NCBI RefSeq assembly: GCF_021018805.1
Contig: NC_086247.1
Location: forward strand, 149,943,285 to 150,007,284
Source: Prinia subflava
Lineage: Eukaryota; Chordata; Aves; Passeriformes; Cisticolidae
Reading direction: 5' to 3'
DNA length: 64,000 nt
The notes under the pieces were generated by a model. It worked only from the letters and a program-made list of their open reading frames with translations. It was not told the origin of the DNA and did no database searches. The translations under genes were made by a program, and so were the position numbers. This document shows, one piece after another, positions 48,302 to 60,404 of this stretch. Every line of letters begins with the position of its first letter. Position 1 is the first letter of the stretch.

Positions 48302-48440
48302 CAATCACAGAGTCATGGAAGGGTTTGTGTTGGAAGGGACCTGAAAGCTCATCCAGTTCCAATCCCCTGCCATGTCCAGGGACACCTCCCACTAGACCAG
48401 GTTGCCACAAAACTCATCCAACCTGGCCTTGAAACATCCC
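48302..48440 (-). mobile_element. CR1 3'-end fragment
   Basis: ATCACAGAGTCATGGAAGGG, GTTGGAAGGGACCTGAAAGC and CCACTAGACCAGGTTGCC mark a reversed CR1 3' end of about 140 bases. Confidence 0.85.
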
Positions 48441-49496
48441 ACTGGGTCACCAAGTACTGGCTCGGATGTCCCCAAAGGAGTATCCCAGGTACCTCTGTTT
48501 GTGACAGATTTTTCCAGAAGGATTTACACCAACATGAGTGAGGACCCTGAGTGTGTTTTTGCAGATGTTTATAGGGAGACTTGCAAAGTTCCTTCTCAGT
48601 GATTCCTGTAGCAAACCCTTAGCCTCACACAACCCCTCCTCAGCTGCATCAAGATGACCATGATGATTCCTGGCCCCAAGCAGATGCTTCCATCCTGAGC
48701 TCTCACTTCTCCCACCTTAATCCCATTCAGGATAACTTGAATCTGACAGCAGTGATGCACATCTCTCTCTAGTACAGCTTTTTATTGGAAAAAATAGAGG
48801 CAAATTACCTTCAAATCAGAGCATATACAGAAAAAATCTAGGGGGAAGAGGGAGTCTTGGAGCTGGAGGATCCTATGCAGCAAAAGCTGGGATGTGATGT
48901 TAAAATGAAGGATAAGTACAAAATGCAATTTATTTTGTTCTGTGAACAGCAAACAATACTGGGTCATATATTAGTATTTCACTCCTGCTAGTTACTCCAT
49001 GTCCTGCCCAGCTACCTTCTGCCTACCAGTTAATGAAAACAAAACCATAAAAAATATAACTGGGAAATTCTGTGGGTTATACCAGCCTTTCCACCCTCCT
49101 GCCTGCAGCAGCAACCTCCCTCAGACAGGCTGCAGGCAGAGCTCCATCAGCACAGCCAACACTGCCAGAGGGGAGGTTTTGCACCAGAGGCAGCTGCAGT
49201 GCTGACCCCGTGCACCAACTGTGTCTAATAACTAAAAACTCCTGGCTGTTCTTCTCAGATAGATTGGATTCTGTAGGCTAAAAGCACCATGGACCCATGG
49301 GGATGTCTCACTCCAAGCCTGGCTCCCCTCTGCTGATTGTGGAGACACAGCCAGAAGGAGTCCTGGAGTCTGATCCCAGAGTCATAATTTTAATGGAGCA
49401 GAAAAATCACTTTCCCCATCTCTTTGTTTCTTTCCTTTGGTTTTGAATAAGGGCTGGCCAGCTCTGGTGCTTACATCAGGAGTTCAGGTGAGATAT

Positions 49497-49600
49497 AGAA
49501 TCACAGAATCACAAAATACCCTGGATTGGAAGGGACCCACAAAGATCATTGAGTCCAACTCCTATCCCTGCACAAGACACCCCCAAAATCTCACCCTTTG
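49497..49600 (-). mobile_element. CR1 3'-end fragment
   Basis: AGAATCACAGAATCACAAAA then TGGAAGGGACCCACAAAGAT and CATTGAGTCCAACTCC is a reversed CR1 end. It lies just before an LTR that starts near 49700. Confidence 0.8.
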
Positions 49601-49699
49601 GACCTGCAGCCACTGAGGAAGGGAAAAATGCATTTATTCCAAACTTTCCTAATTTTCTCACTCAACTCTGGGAAGATTTGCACGTGAGAAGCTTTGTTA

Positions 49700-50290
49700 T
49701 GAATTGGTTTGGAAAGACAGATATCTGTCAGGGAAAACTGGAGTTTCCCTTGGAATGGAGAATGTAAAACCCCCTCCCTCCAAATTATTACAAGTTTGCA
49801 ATTAGGAGCTTTCGAGCAAAAATATGGGAATAGGAATAACAGTTCTTTACTAGGAATATTAAAAATATAAATGCAGTAATATGAAAAAAAACCCAAAAAA
49901 CAAGCAAGCAAACAAACAAAAGTCCTAGAAAACCCTGATGAAGTCAGAAATACGACCTGACACCCTGTTGGTCAGGGTGTTGGAAGAAGCCCAAATAAAT
50001 CCTCCTGGAGTGACAGATGTGGTTCTGTTGGAGTAGAGACAATCCTGTAGACAGGTTCAGTGATGGTGAGATGAGTCCAGTCTTCCTCTGGGATCCAGTG
50101 GAAAAGAGGATCCCTGGGGTCCCTGTGTCCCCATTTTTATCTGGGTAGGAATGGTTGGCTCCTCCCCCTGGGTGGAGCATCTCCCAATGGGTGATGGAAT
50201 ATGTCAGTCACTGGTGAGCCTCAATGGCCCATTAACAGAAGATATCCCCCAGGGCTGACAGTGGTGACAGAGATAAGAAACACTGCCCCA
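49700..50290 (-). mobile_element. Solo LTR of a passerine-type endogenous retrovirus
   Basis: On the minus strand it runs from about 50290 to 49700. It has a TATA-like GATAAAAATGGGGACAC, a body I recognise from memory as a common songbird LTR (ACTGGACTCATCTCACCATC; CACCCTGACCAACAGGGTGT), then GTAAAGAACTGTTATTCCTA and GGAGGGAGGGGGTTTTACAT near the 3' end. The final 160 bases match the end of the LTR at 53270-53425 in the opposite orientation. The left edge (TGAATTGG) is fairly firm; the right edge is approximate. No retroviral genes are attached. Confidence 0.75.
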
Positions 50291-52849
50291 CCTGGTTTTA
50301 ACAGCTGGCCTGTTATCAGAAGGCGTCTGCCCCTCTCATCCCTGGAGTTACAAGAGATAAAGAAAAAAACCAAACCAAACCAAACAAACCATCCCCCAAC
50401 TGCTTTCTACAGGTGAAATAGAATACACTTTTTTTTTTGGTTACATAACCCAAGACAGGATTTACCTCCATTCTCCCCACGGCTGTCAAACTTCTCTAGA
50501 AAGCCCCAGCCACATCCCATAAACACGGAGCTGCTTCTCTCTCCCAGAGCTGTGTCCAGCCAGGCCGTGCTCGCTCTCTAGTTGCCCTCTGGGGTCTCAT
50601 TTGGAAGATGCTGAGGCAAAGCCTGTTCTCCTTGTGTCCCTGCTCCAGGAACATGGTCTGGTACTCATCAGTCCCAGTCCCCTGGCTGGAGAAGCTGTCA
50701 CCTCATCAGGGCAGGAGTTTTGCTGTGCGATCCGTGGCTGCCTCCCCACCTTCCCAGCTCCACTTTGTTTGTGTGCAGAGGGATTATCAGCAAGACATAA
50801 CGTGGGCAAAAGAAATCAGTGAGAAAGGGGGTGCTGGGTGAGTTATTCCTCGCTGTCATTTCATTCCTGAAAGAAAATCCCTGAGCCAGGGGCGAGGAGG
50901 GGGGGACTGGGCTGAGCCAGCCTCGCTGTGTGTGCAGCTTGCAGAAATAGGGCAGAGCTGTGCGAAGATTACTGGAGCAAGAACATCTTGCACAAAACAG
51001 AAAAGGCTACAAAGCTTTCAGAGGAAGCAGCAGCCCTCCACCACGGCCTGCTTCCCAGTGAATGGATGAATTCCCTGCTTTTCACATGATGGCTCAGTGT
51101 ACGTTAATGTTATCACGGTCTGTTATCACTCTGCCTGCTTAGGGCCAGTGAATTTACCACCAGTGAAACTAATGTAGGGAAAAAAGGCCACTTAAAAGGA
51201 TGGAAATGCTGAAGGGAATCCTCAAAATCAAACAGATCTACTGGGAGAGAATAAAGTGGGGGGATGCAAAACTGTGAAACTTTGTGAAATTTTAAGGAAA
51301 TGCAGTGCCTGTGCTGCAGCAGGCTGCTTTTTGTTTGCAATAGTTGTCTTTTTTAATTGCTATTTTTAGGCAGCTAAACCGGGCTGCTTTGCATTATAAA
51401 ACCCCAGCAGGTACCTCCGTGTTGTCCTTGGGGATGCTCCACAGTTCACAGGTGAGGGGACTGAGGCTCCTTCCAAGGCTGTCACAGCTTGTTTTTCTGT
51501 TTGAAATCGTGCCCTGGGCCTGACCTGACCATATCAAAGGCTGAGGGAGTCCAAACACCAAAATTATTCTGCTTTTAGGGTCTGGAAGCTGCATTCAGAA
51601 GTGTCATGCTTGAGCCATCATACAAAGTCAAACCCAGCACAGTGGTGTGCAAGCAACAACATGAGGAGCCCCAGTGTGTGATTTTGCTTGACCAGGTGTC
51701 CACACAGAAGTGCTGGAAAGAATATTGGGGAATTGTGGATTCTGTCCACATCTCCACTTCACCAGGGACTTTCAAGACACAAAGATTCACCTGACCGGGG
51801 AACATTCAAACAAACCAACAGCAGTGAGTGATAACAGCTGCTAAATTGTCTGTGTTTTTGAGTAGCTACCCATTTCCCTTTACACCAGGGAAACACATCC
51901 CTACAGGGAAATAATTTCCAATTCTCTAGTCCACAGAGTCTGAAGAGTTTTCCACCTATTCCTGCTGCTTGGTTTCAATTCCCTCAATCCATAAATTTGA
52001 ATGCCCAGTAGAGTCCATATCCCACCAAGAGCATCACAGTAACAGGTAGGGAAGCAGGTGCAGAGAGCCAGCTCAGGTTATTCAAGCTGAAGTCACTGAT
52101 GCCTCTGGGACTCGTGGTGGCAAAGCCACCTCCTCATCAGGGATGTGAAACTCAATGCTAAGAAAAGCCACCTCATTTACACCCACGGATTGGGATTGGG
52201 GTTGTTGGGGCACAAACCAGATTCACTGGCTCTGGCTAGCTATAGGATAATAGTAATTTAATAATTCACTTTTAGGGACATGGATTAAACCTCTCTGGGA
52301 GCCTGGTTTGGGGGGGTTCAAACTTAAAACCCTCATCTGGCTGGCAGTAGTTTCTCCCAAATCTCTATCCCTCAGCTGAGAAGGGTCCACCAGATCAGCA
52401 GGAGGATCAGAGGATCAGCTCAAGTGTGGATCAGAGACACATGAGGGAGGAGACTTGGTTTAAACCCTTGCCTAGAGGGGAGACATTCCCTTCATCTTTT
52501 TCAGAAACACAATGATGTAACCAAAGCAATCTCTGCCTGGTCCTCCTGCTTAGATACTCACTGTCCACACAAGAGAATTTTGGTATGATCCCAAGGTTTT
52601 GTTCATGTGCTTGTTGGGGGTTAGATTTGCCTCTGTTTCACTTACAAAATTTTTTCCCAAAAGTTTGTAAGAAACCTTAATGACAGTACTTAGCCAGAAC
52701 AAAGGGAGTAGTTGAAGGACATGGCAGCACAAGGCTACACGGATTGTTTTTGAGTCCCTGGGAGTGTCCCTCAGAGGGGAGAGATAACAAGCTTTGGGAA
52801 AGGTAAAAAGACAGAGCTGGGGGGGGCAGGGGCTCACTCTTGCTCTCAG
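50291..52849. other. No gene recognised between two LTRs
   Basis: Contains a short A/C-rich run at 50366-50395 and otherwise unremarkable sequence. Some of it (52230-52849) may be decayed retroviral sequence belonging to the LTR downstream; I could not confirm this. Confidence 0.5.
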
Positions 52850-53425
52850 CATCGAGGAGGATGGTCAAGCTGCCCCTCATTGCAGGAAGAGTTCACAGCC
52901 ATCACTCTGCCTCGTCCTAAGAAATCTGGTCCTAAGAAATCTACCGTCATCTGCTCGTGTACCTGGGAATCCTGAGCTCGTTTTCTCCAGCCCTGTTTCT
53001 TCAGAGCTTTGAGGTTTTCCTGCTACTCTGTAGCCCTGCACTGCCCAGCCCTGCCGGGACACCCCTGCTGCTCCAGCTGCCAGCACAGAGCTCCTCATCT
53101 CATCCACTGGTCCAGGACTTTCCTCCCTTCCAGCTCGGCCTCTCGGAGTCCTGCAGGGGCACCGAGATCAAACTGCCCTGGGCTTTTGTGAAAGAAAGCC
53201 CTCAAGGTTCTTGGTTCTGTTTATCATTAATGCTGTAGTTGTTGTTTGTTTGTTGTTTTGTCATACATACTAGTAAAGAACTGTTATTCCTATCCCCATA
53301 CCTCTGCCTGAAAGCCCCTTTAATTTTCTAAATTAAAATAATTTAGAGGGAGGAGATTTGAATTCTCCATCTCTAGGGAGGTCCTGCCCCCTTCCTAGCA
53401 GATACCTGTCCTTCAAACCAGGACA
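52850..53425 (+). mobile_element. LTR of the same family type, forward
   Basis: The end, 53270-53425, reads AGTAAAGAACTGTTATTCCT ... GGGAGGAGATTTGAATTCTC ... CTTCAAACCAGGACA. It parallels the reversed copy at 49700-49870. The upstream part differs from that copy, so it is a different subfamily or a mosaic; the start is a guess. Confidence 0.55.
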
Positions 53426-53719
53426 GTGGGGAAATACAGATTCCAAGCACAAAGTATTTCACAGACAGAGTTGTGATGGTCTGACAGAGTTAGGCTGGGT
53501 CCAAAAACGCCTCTCTGTAAACCCAGTTTGGAAGTGGTGATGCCCCAGCCTGGAGAGTCTCCACTCTCCCAGGGAAATCCACTTTGGAAGTGAAGCTGTT
53601 CCATCGGCTGCCTCTGCAATGCACCACTAGATGCCAGTGAAAGCCCTGCCTGGTTCTGCCACTTAGAAAATCCTCATCCTTGGGACAATTTGCTTTGTTA
53701 TATTGTGGGGATTTTGTGG

Positions 53720-53815
53720 TTTCTTTTTTTTTCTTTTTCCTTTTTTTTTCCTTTTTTTTTTTTTTTTTTTTTTGTTTGTTTGTTTGTTTGTTTGTTTTAT
53801 TTTGTTTTTTGAGGT
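53720..53815. repeat. T-rich tract followed by (TTTG)n
   Basis: T runs broken by C, then about 26 uninterrupted T, then six TTTG units. Low complexity; long apparent frames here are artefacts. Confidence 0.9.
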
Positions 53816-54393
53816 AATGCTTCACATTTGCTCTAATAAAGTCTTTTTATTAGAGCATTTAGGTGGTAGGTATAAACAAATGTGTGAATGTGTTCTTCTC
53901 ACATCCTCTCTCTGTTTCTCTCTCCATTCCTCTCTCTGTTTCCCAAATATATACTATAAACTTTCCTTTGTTTGCTCTTATTTAGATGAGAATTACTTCC
54001 CAATGTCTTCCCAGACCAGTATCTCACCCCCAAGCTCCTTTCCCCATAAAACACCCTAATCCTCCAGGACTTTCACCTGCCAAATCCTCTCTCCACTGCA
54101 TCACGATTTGATGTCCTGATATGAGCAGTCATTCCAGAAGTGCAGAGGTGCTGGCAGGGCATGTCCAAGCCTTGTCCTCCTTTGGGAGACCATTCCTCAT
54201 ATCAGGTCAGCAAAAGGCAAGACATAGGTGCAGCTTATCCATCTGTGGAAATAATGACCCGGAAGAACAGATCTGCACAGGGTTGGGAAGGGATCAAGAG
54301 CAGAAACAAGTTGGTGCAGTGGTGCCTGTAGCCAGCTTGCAGGTGTCTGGTGTTTGGTGGCAGGGTGAAATGAGTGAAACTAGGAAAGAAACC

Positions 54394-55199
54394 TGTAAGA
54401 GCCTGAATGAGAGATGCAGGGACAACAGGCAGCTCTCAAAATGCTGTTTATTGCATTTATTGAAGGTACAGCATTCAGTGGGTAGTGGGTGACAGAGCCA
54501 AGCCTAAAGCTGCCAGCTCCAGCTTCTAGACAAGCCTGAAGCCCAGTTAGCTCTGCTTACAATGCATTAAATAGTTTTCTTTGCTGAGCACCTTAATACA
54601 TAAAAACCAATCAGCATCATACACAAATACCTGTACATTTACCTACAGCCTATCATAACTACTAATATTACCATATTATGTTACAGTTTAAGCTTAAAGT
54701 TGTTTTTCTGTTTTCTTGCAGTGGAAAGTTCTTAGACTTTGTTTCTACTTGGTAGAAACATGCCTTTTGTTTGCCTGTGGTAACTTTTGCTTTTCCTAAG
54801 ACCTATTTCTGCTTGGTAAAAACATCTTCTTTGTTTGTGATCAACGTAACCTTTGCTCCAGCCATAAAACCTCTTTCTAACTTGACTTAACCTTTGCTTT
54901 CTTTGTTGTCCAGTAACAACTGGCTCAGCAATTCTAACTTTAGACATCCTTTATTCTTCTATATCAAATCTAGCTTTAATTTCTATTCTATTCTATTCTA
55001 TTCTATTCTATTCTATTCTATTCTATTCTATTCTATTCTATTCTATTCTATTCTATTCTATTCTATTCTATTCTATTCTATTCTATTCTATTCTATTCTA
55101 TTCTATTCTATTCTATTCTATTCTTCCACATTCAAAGAGCCTTCTGCTAAACCTACATGTCTGTGAAACTTTCCTGTTAAACTTTTATCTTCTCCAACA
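54394..55199 (-). mobile_element. Solo LTR with target-site duplication, carrying an ATTCT array
   Basis: On the minus strand the element begins TGTTGGAGAAGATAAAAG and ends CATTCAGGCTCTTACA, the TG...CA ends of an LTR. Two poly(A) signals (TTTATT on the plus strand at 54447 and 54456) sit about 55-60 bases before its 3' end. Flanks are GAAACC (54388-54393) and TAAACC (55200-55205), a six-base target duplication with one mismatch, as ERVK-type elements make. It is about 660 bases without the internal microsatellite. No internal genes remain. Confidence 0.72.
54981..55124. repeat. (ATTCT)n microsatellite, about 29 uninterrupted units
   Basis: A perfect 144-base run of the pentamer TTCTA/ATTCT. 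It lies inside the LTR at 54394-55199, which probably provided the seed. ATTCT is the motif expanded in human ATXN10. Such a long perfect run is likely length-variable. Confidence 0.97.
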
Positions 55200-55205
55200 T
55201 AAACC

Positions 55206-57784
55206 CTACATGGAGAAAGGTAAATCAGTAAAATCAGTAAACAGTAAATCTCACAGTCCTGTGCACCTGCAAGTTCTGTGCTGCACTTCCCTGGTGTAGA
55301 GATCAGTACAGGACTGGAATGTTCTCATGTTCTGCCTTACAGTGCCTGGAGTTCTGCACTTTGCAGAAAATAATCTGTCCCATTTTACCCCCTGACATTT
55401 CCACAGGTCCAAACCCTTGAGCAGCCACCAGGCTTTGCAGACACCTTTCTTTTTCACCTGGTTTGAGCAAGCTCTGAGTGGCTTGGACTGTCCCACGGGC
55501 ACTCAGAATGAGCACAAGGATCAGCAGCTACCCAGCAGGGATGTGGGATGTGTCCTTCCAGCCTCTGATGGCAGAGCACCCCCCAGCCCAGGAGCACCTT
55601 TGGGTGTTGGTGCATCCTTCCCCTCCAGCATGTGCACCTCTCTCCCTCTGGAGTGCCTGCAGCTGGTTGCCATTGGAGACAAGACGCTGGAATTGATGGA
55701 CAAAAGATCTGATCCAGGCTGGAGATTTCTGTGTCACTTTTTGAGACAACCCCTAACCCGTGTTTGACCAGCCAGCTGTGTCTGACAAGGCTACAGAGGG
55801 GAAGTGAGAACTAAATTTAAGCCAGGCTGTCACATGCACCAGTGCCTGATTAATTATACAGCGGAATAAAAATGGAATTTGGCAAAAGGAAGGAGGATGG
55901 GTAAGAGAAATCTCCGCTCTGCTTTAGAAGGAAATACTGCCGCAGGTTTTATTGAAGATGCCCCAGTTAATCACAGTCAGGAGGTTTCAGAGCAAGAGGT
56001 GGGTACACACAATGCAGGAGGGATGGGCAGTTGGGTGTGGGCAGATAAGGCAGCAGGGAGCCCAGTTATTTGTTCAGGTGAGGCTGGGATTGTTCCTGAG
56101 ATTTGCAAACATGAGAGGCGCCAGCAGAGGCTGAGGGAGCCCCTCACTGCCTTGCTACACCATGGATTGTTTTTGTTAATTTAGGAAACAGCTCTCACAG
56201 CAAGGCAAATGTGATACAGGAGAATAAAATGTTCAAAATTACAACTAATTTTCTATGCCATTCCAACCCCCTGCTTTTCTTTAATTGCTTTTGAGCATCT
56301 GATTAGCAAGGAAAGCTTTTTTTGGTTTGGCCTGCACCTCTTACAGCTTCATTGTGATGCCCAAGCCCACAGTTTCCCCTCCAGCCACAAGGAAAACAAC
56401 TGCAGTGTCTGTGGCTGCTTCCATATCCATCATTTTCCTCTGGTAAGAGCTCAAAATAAAAAACCTGGTGTAAGCACAAATGGTCCCAGAGCTGATTTCA
56501 AGCCTGGACAGATCACAGTGATTTATCTGCTTCCTACAATCAATGGGCTTCTTGAACCTGGTTTTGTTTTCTTGGGGAGAGCTCCTGGTCACTCCACCCT
56601 GCTCTGTCAGGAGGGAGAAGGAAGGATTGTGGCTGTGATGCCCCCAAATCAGAACCCCCTCCTTGCCCTACTCACCCTGCCTGACGTGCTGGCATCACTG
56701 TGGGACTGATCAAACATCTCTAGGAGTTTGAAGTAGTGAGCAGGGAACTGGGATGCTGCAAGAACCAGGACACTTAGCCCTGCCCCTGTCACCCTTCATC
56801 CCCTGGGTCCTGCTCTCTTTGCTGTGGTCACAACTTTCTATCCCAGAACATCATAAGACACCATGAGAACCTGCAGCTACAAATGTCTAAAGGACATGCA
56901 CAAGGCTGAGCAGAGAGCACAGCCCTGCTGTCAACAGAGCAGCCTTCCCAGGGCCTTTCCAACACAGCAGCTGCTGTCCAGAGCTCCTCCTCTGGTTTCA
57001 GCCTTCCCTCACAGCAAACCCCAGGTCCTCCCTGCCAGAAACCACCCGCAGTGAAGTTGTGGCTACTCAAGCAGTGAGTCCTGCCTGTCATCTGCTTTCA
57101 GCCCCCACATCCCACAGAAAGGCAACAAACGTGTATCACTAGGACTGGCAGGTGTTTTCCAAGTCCAGGGAACGAAAGTGGAGTCTGAGCATGAGCCTGT
57201 CCTGTGCTGGTGCCTCAGTTTCCCTTACTTTCAAAAATCCCTGCAGCACAGCCAGGCTTCCTGGTAGTAAGAGAAGCTTATATCCAGTGGAGGAATTTCA
57301 AGGGTGTGAATCATCTGCTCTAACTGGAACATCTTCCTTAGGTTGGGGTGGATCACAGCCCTGGCCCTCCTGAGCTGGGTTCTACCTCAGGCAGGGATGT
57401 GCAGATACTGCCCTGCCAATCCTGATGTGAGGACCAAACCCCAAAGTGCTGCTGCCTCCCCTCTTCTTCTGCCTCTTCCCAGCCCCTCTCCTCCATGGGA
57501 TGTGTCAGAGGGCACTAAAGGCAAGGCACAGGTGTGAATTTGCTCTCCAGGGAGGTGTTGTGCCCTCTGATGTTCCATGGCAAGCCCGGCGTGCCCTGGT
57601 GCACACAGCCCTGGGAGCAGTGAGCAGCTGTGGGAGAGCTGCTGAGAAATGTGTCACCAAATCCCCAGGGCTGCCCTGAGTCTCTGTGTGCCCACACACA
57701 CCCCCTCATCTCCCTCTCCACACTCTGACAGGAAATATGGTTTATTCTAGAATAAGAACACTTTGGCTTTATACTGAAAACCAG
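55206..57784. other. No gene recognised
   Basis: Mixed composition with small chance frames on both strands, no recognised protein motif, no tRNA-like fold noticed and no clear mobile element. Confidence 0.5.
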
Positions 57785-58015
57785 CAGGTTTAGATTGGGT
57801 ATTAGGAGGAAATTCTTCCCTGTGAGGGTGGGGAGGCCCTGGCACAGGGTGCCCAGAGAAGCTGTGGAGGATGTGTCATCCCTGGAAGTGTCCAAGGCCA
57901 GGCTGGACAGGGCTTGGAGCACCCTGGGATGGTGGAAGGTGTCCCTGCAATGGCAGAGGGGTGGGATGAGATGATTTTTAAGGTCCCAACCCAATCCCTT
58001 CCATGATTCTACGAA
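57785..58015 (+). mobile_element. CR1 LINE 3' fragment, forward
   Basis: Forward-strand CR1 end: TTAGGAGGAAATTCTTCCCT, CACAGGGTGCCCAGAGAAGC, GTCCAAGGCCAGGCTGGACA, ending CCCAACCCAATCCCTTCCAT and GATTCTACGA at the terminal repeat. One of only two forward CR1 copies seen. Confidence 0.88.
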
Positions 58016-58097
58016 CACCAAGTGTGTGTTGCAGAAGGAGCTGTCTGGATGCTCCTTTAAATGATGCATTACAGGGATGGGGGAGCTGAGGAGTTTG

Positions 58098-58443
58098 TGA
58101 CTGATTTTGTTGAAAAAGTGTCACCATGAGATTTCCTAGTTTTCTGAGCATTCATATCAAAGTAGAACTTTTCACTCCTCACACTCTGTTCACATAAACA
58201 AGAGATTGTTTTTGTAAATACTGCCATTGTTTTTGCAAATACTGTCATTGTTTTTGCATTCTTCTTGATGAGGAGGGTGTTCATTGACAGTCTGTTTGAC
58301 CAATGTGGTAGAGAGGTGGGAACTCCACCCTCCAATCCACGGTAACCTTCCTAAGAGTATATAATAGGATGAAATAAATAAATGAAGGCTTTTGCCACTG
58401 CTTGTCTTTCTCCAAAGTTCCAAGAGTCTGTGTGCTCATTTCA
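58098..58443 (+). mobile_element. Probable retroviral LTR with primer-site-like flank
   Basis: Contains TATATAA at 58358-58364, AATAAATAAAT from 58373, and a 3' end GTGTGCTCATTTCA at 58443. Four bases later TGGCAAACAGGGAC resembles a tRNA-Lys primer-binding site with a short internal deletion. A 21-23-base motif (ATTGTTTTTGCAAATACTGTC) is repeated about three times at 58190-58260. The start near 58098 is approximate. Confidence 0.5.
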
Positions 58444-58460
58444 GCGTGGCAAACAGGGAC

Positions 58461-60404
58461 AAAAAAGGGGATAAAGTGCTGCTGGACACTGGGCCAACTG
58501 GGCAAATTGGTGTGTCCAGGCTGCTCCTGGGTGGATCCCAGCCTGGCATCCCTGCAGGGCACGTCCAGCTCCAAGGCAAGGAACTCTCACTTTTGTACAG
58601 GTGATAAAAGGCACTAAAATCTGGTCAAAAAAAAGAGATAAAATCCTATAGCAGCTCTGTAGGTGCCTTGTTGCTTTGTATCTGTGAGTTCTGCAAGATC
58701 AGAGAGTGTAAACCTTTGTGTTTCTGGCCAAACCTGCTTATAGTATAACCCTTTAGACACAGATTTTTGACCAGATCTGAGACTGAGAGGCTTAGACTTC
58801 TCTGAGAAGTTTAGACAGTAAGGGAGTGTCACAAATGTTTGTGACTCAACAGGAGGGAACCATAACCCAACTTTAATCTGTAATAATCTATTTTAAATAA
58901 AATAATCTATAATCTAAACCTTGTAGATGACAGGGTAGCCCTTTAGATACTGCACTGGCAACACTTATGTGCTGTATTAGCAATAAATCCAATCAAAATC
59001 ACCCAGATATGATAATCACTGCATCCTATTCTCATGCCTGACTGAGAGCCTTCCCTTGGCTGCTCTGCTGATCTTTCTCCTGCTTTGCCTTCCAGTGTAG
59101 AAAACCTTTCCTTCCTCCTTGCTTTGCTTCTTAGGTGCATCCTCCCTGTAGTAAAAATACACCCCGGGAGAGAAGCACAGCTCAGTTCTTTGGCCCCAGG
59201 AAAGGAGTAACCCTGAATTGAAGTGCTCAGCCTGTGCTAAAATGACAAGTTTTCTGTGGTTCAGGGCAGGTAGTGCTTCTTCTTTCAGCTCCTGTTTGGT
59301 TTGATCTCCCTGATCCCCTCTATCATTCTCCTCGAGATTCATTCACTGTCCTCCACTTGAGAAAGGATTGTCAGGATTTCTATGTATAAAGTCTACAACA
59401 CTGAATAAGGATAATAAATTCATTTTTAAAGGGCAGAAACACATTGTCAAAGTGATTTTATCTATTTACAGAGGACCAACAAACTGGTGGAGAAAATAAA
59501 ACAAGCAAGGCCTTTCATCAGCTTTCATGACCTCCTCAAAAGCTTAGAGTGTAGATGACAGATTTATTTCTTTTAAATGATATGGAAAGCCATCTTTGTC
59601 CTTCAAAGCCCAGCTGATCTTATGTAGGGTGAGTTTTAGTCAACACAGCCAGAAAACCCTTTGGATGCCTGCCACAAAGCCTTAAAACCAAAACTTGCAG
59701 GTTTTAAGAAGAAATGGGGTGGAAATCCTTCCAGGAGGTCGTGGAAGGCAAATGGTTTGGGGAGAAATGTCTATGAGCCCTTCAGCTCCAGGATATTTAG
59801 GATCAGTAATTGTTCTGAGCCTGGTGATTCAGGCACCACCCTGAGACACCCAGAGCAGCATCCCTGGTCCTGGTGCATCCCCAAAGCTTCAAACTGCTCC
59901 TGGTTCTGTGAGAAACCCAGCAGGGGAGGCTCTTACAGCTGTTTGTAAATGTTTAACACCCTGCCCTGGTGAGGTGCCCACGTTCCCAGAGCTCAGGAGC
60001 TGGCAGTGTGAGCTCACAGGGATTTGCTGGGTGCCTGCTCAGGAGAGAAGAGATTTTTTGATGTTTAAACTTCCTTTGGAGGTGGAGAAAATAAGTGGTG
60101 TCCTGGTTCTTGCATTTGAAACAATACTTCAAAGGAGAAGAGGCTTTAAAGGAGAGAAAAGAGGGCTGGGAATGAAAAAAAAAAGCATAATTTCCTTGTT
60201 TTCCACTCAGCCAGGGTGAGCTGTGACATTCTGTCAGGCAGCTGGAGCTCTGCATGGCATAAGAAACACCTTCACTCATCTCTTGTGCTCTCCCATTTTC
60301 TCTGGAGCAAGACAAATCCCTTACTTGAAGCAAAACCTCGAGCAAGCACTGGCCTGCAAAATGAACAAACTCCTGGCACTCCACATCAACCTTCTGCAAG
60401 AGCA
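58461..60404. other. No gene recognised; possible retroviral flank
   Basis: The first few hundred bases may be internal sequence of the retrovirus whose LTR ends at 58443, but no gag, pol or env segment is recognisable. An AT-rich patch lies at 58875-58920. Confidence 0.45.

Larger units (their letters stand above)
45281..49496. other. Gene-free, CR1-rich interval
   Basis: Between the four CR1 pieces listed separately, the remaining stretches (45281-46139, 47736-48301, 48441-49496) show no recognisable exon or RNA gene. A minus-strand AATAAA lies at about 48780, but no gene body leads to it. Confidence 0.5.

Noticed and set aside
53621..53637. CCACTAGATGCCAG, close to the CTCF core
   Set aside because: One mismatch falls in the invariant GGC part of the motif, and the site is just outside an LTR end. 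Weaker than the match at 15421.
58471..58490. LLDTG in a forward frame shortly after an LTR, recalling a retroviral protease active site
   Set aside because: The surrounding residues do not follow the protease family, and the distance from the LTR is too short for a normal gag-pro layout. Probably chance.
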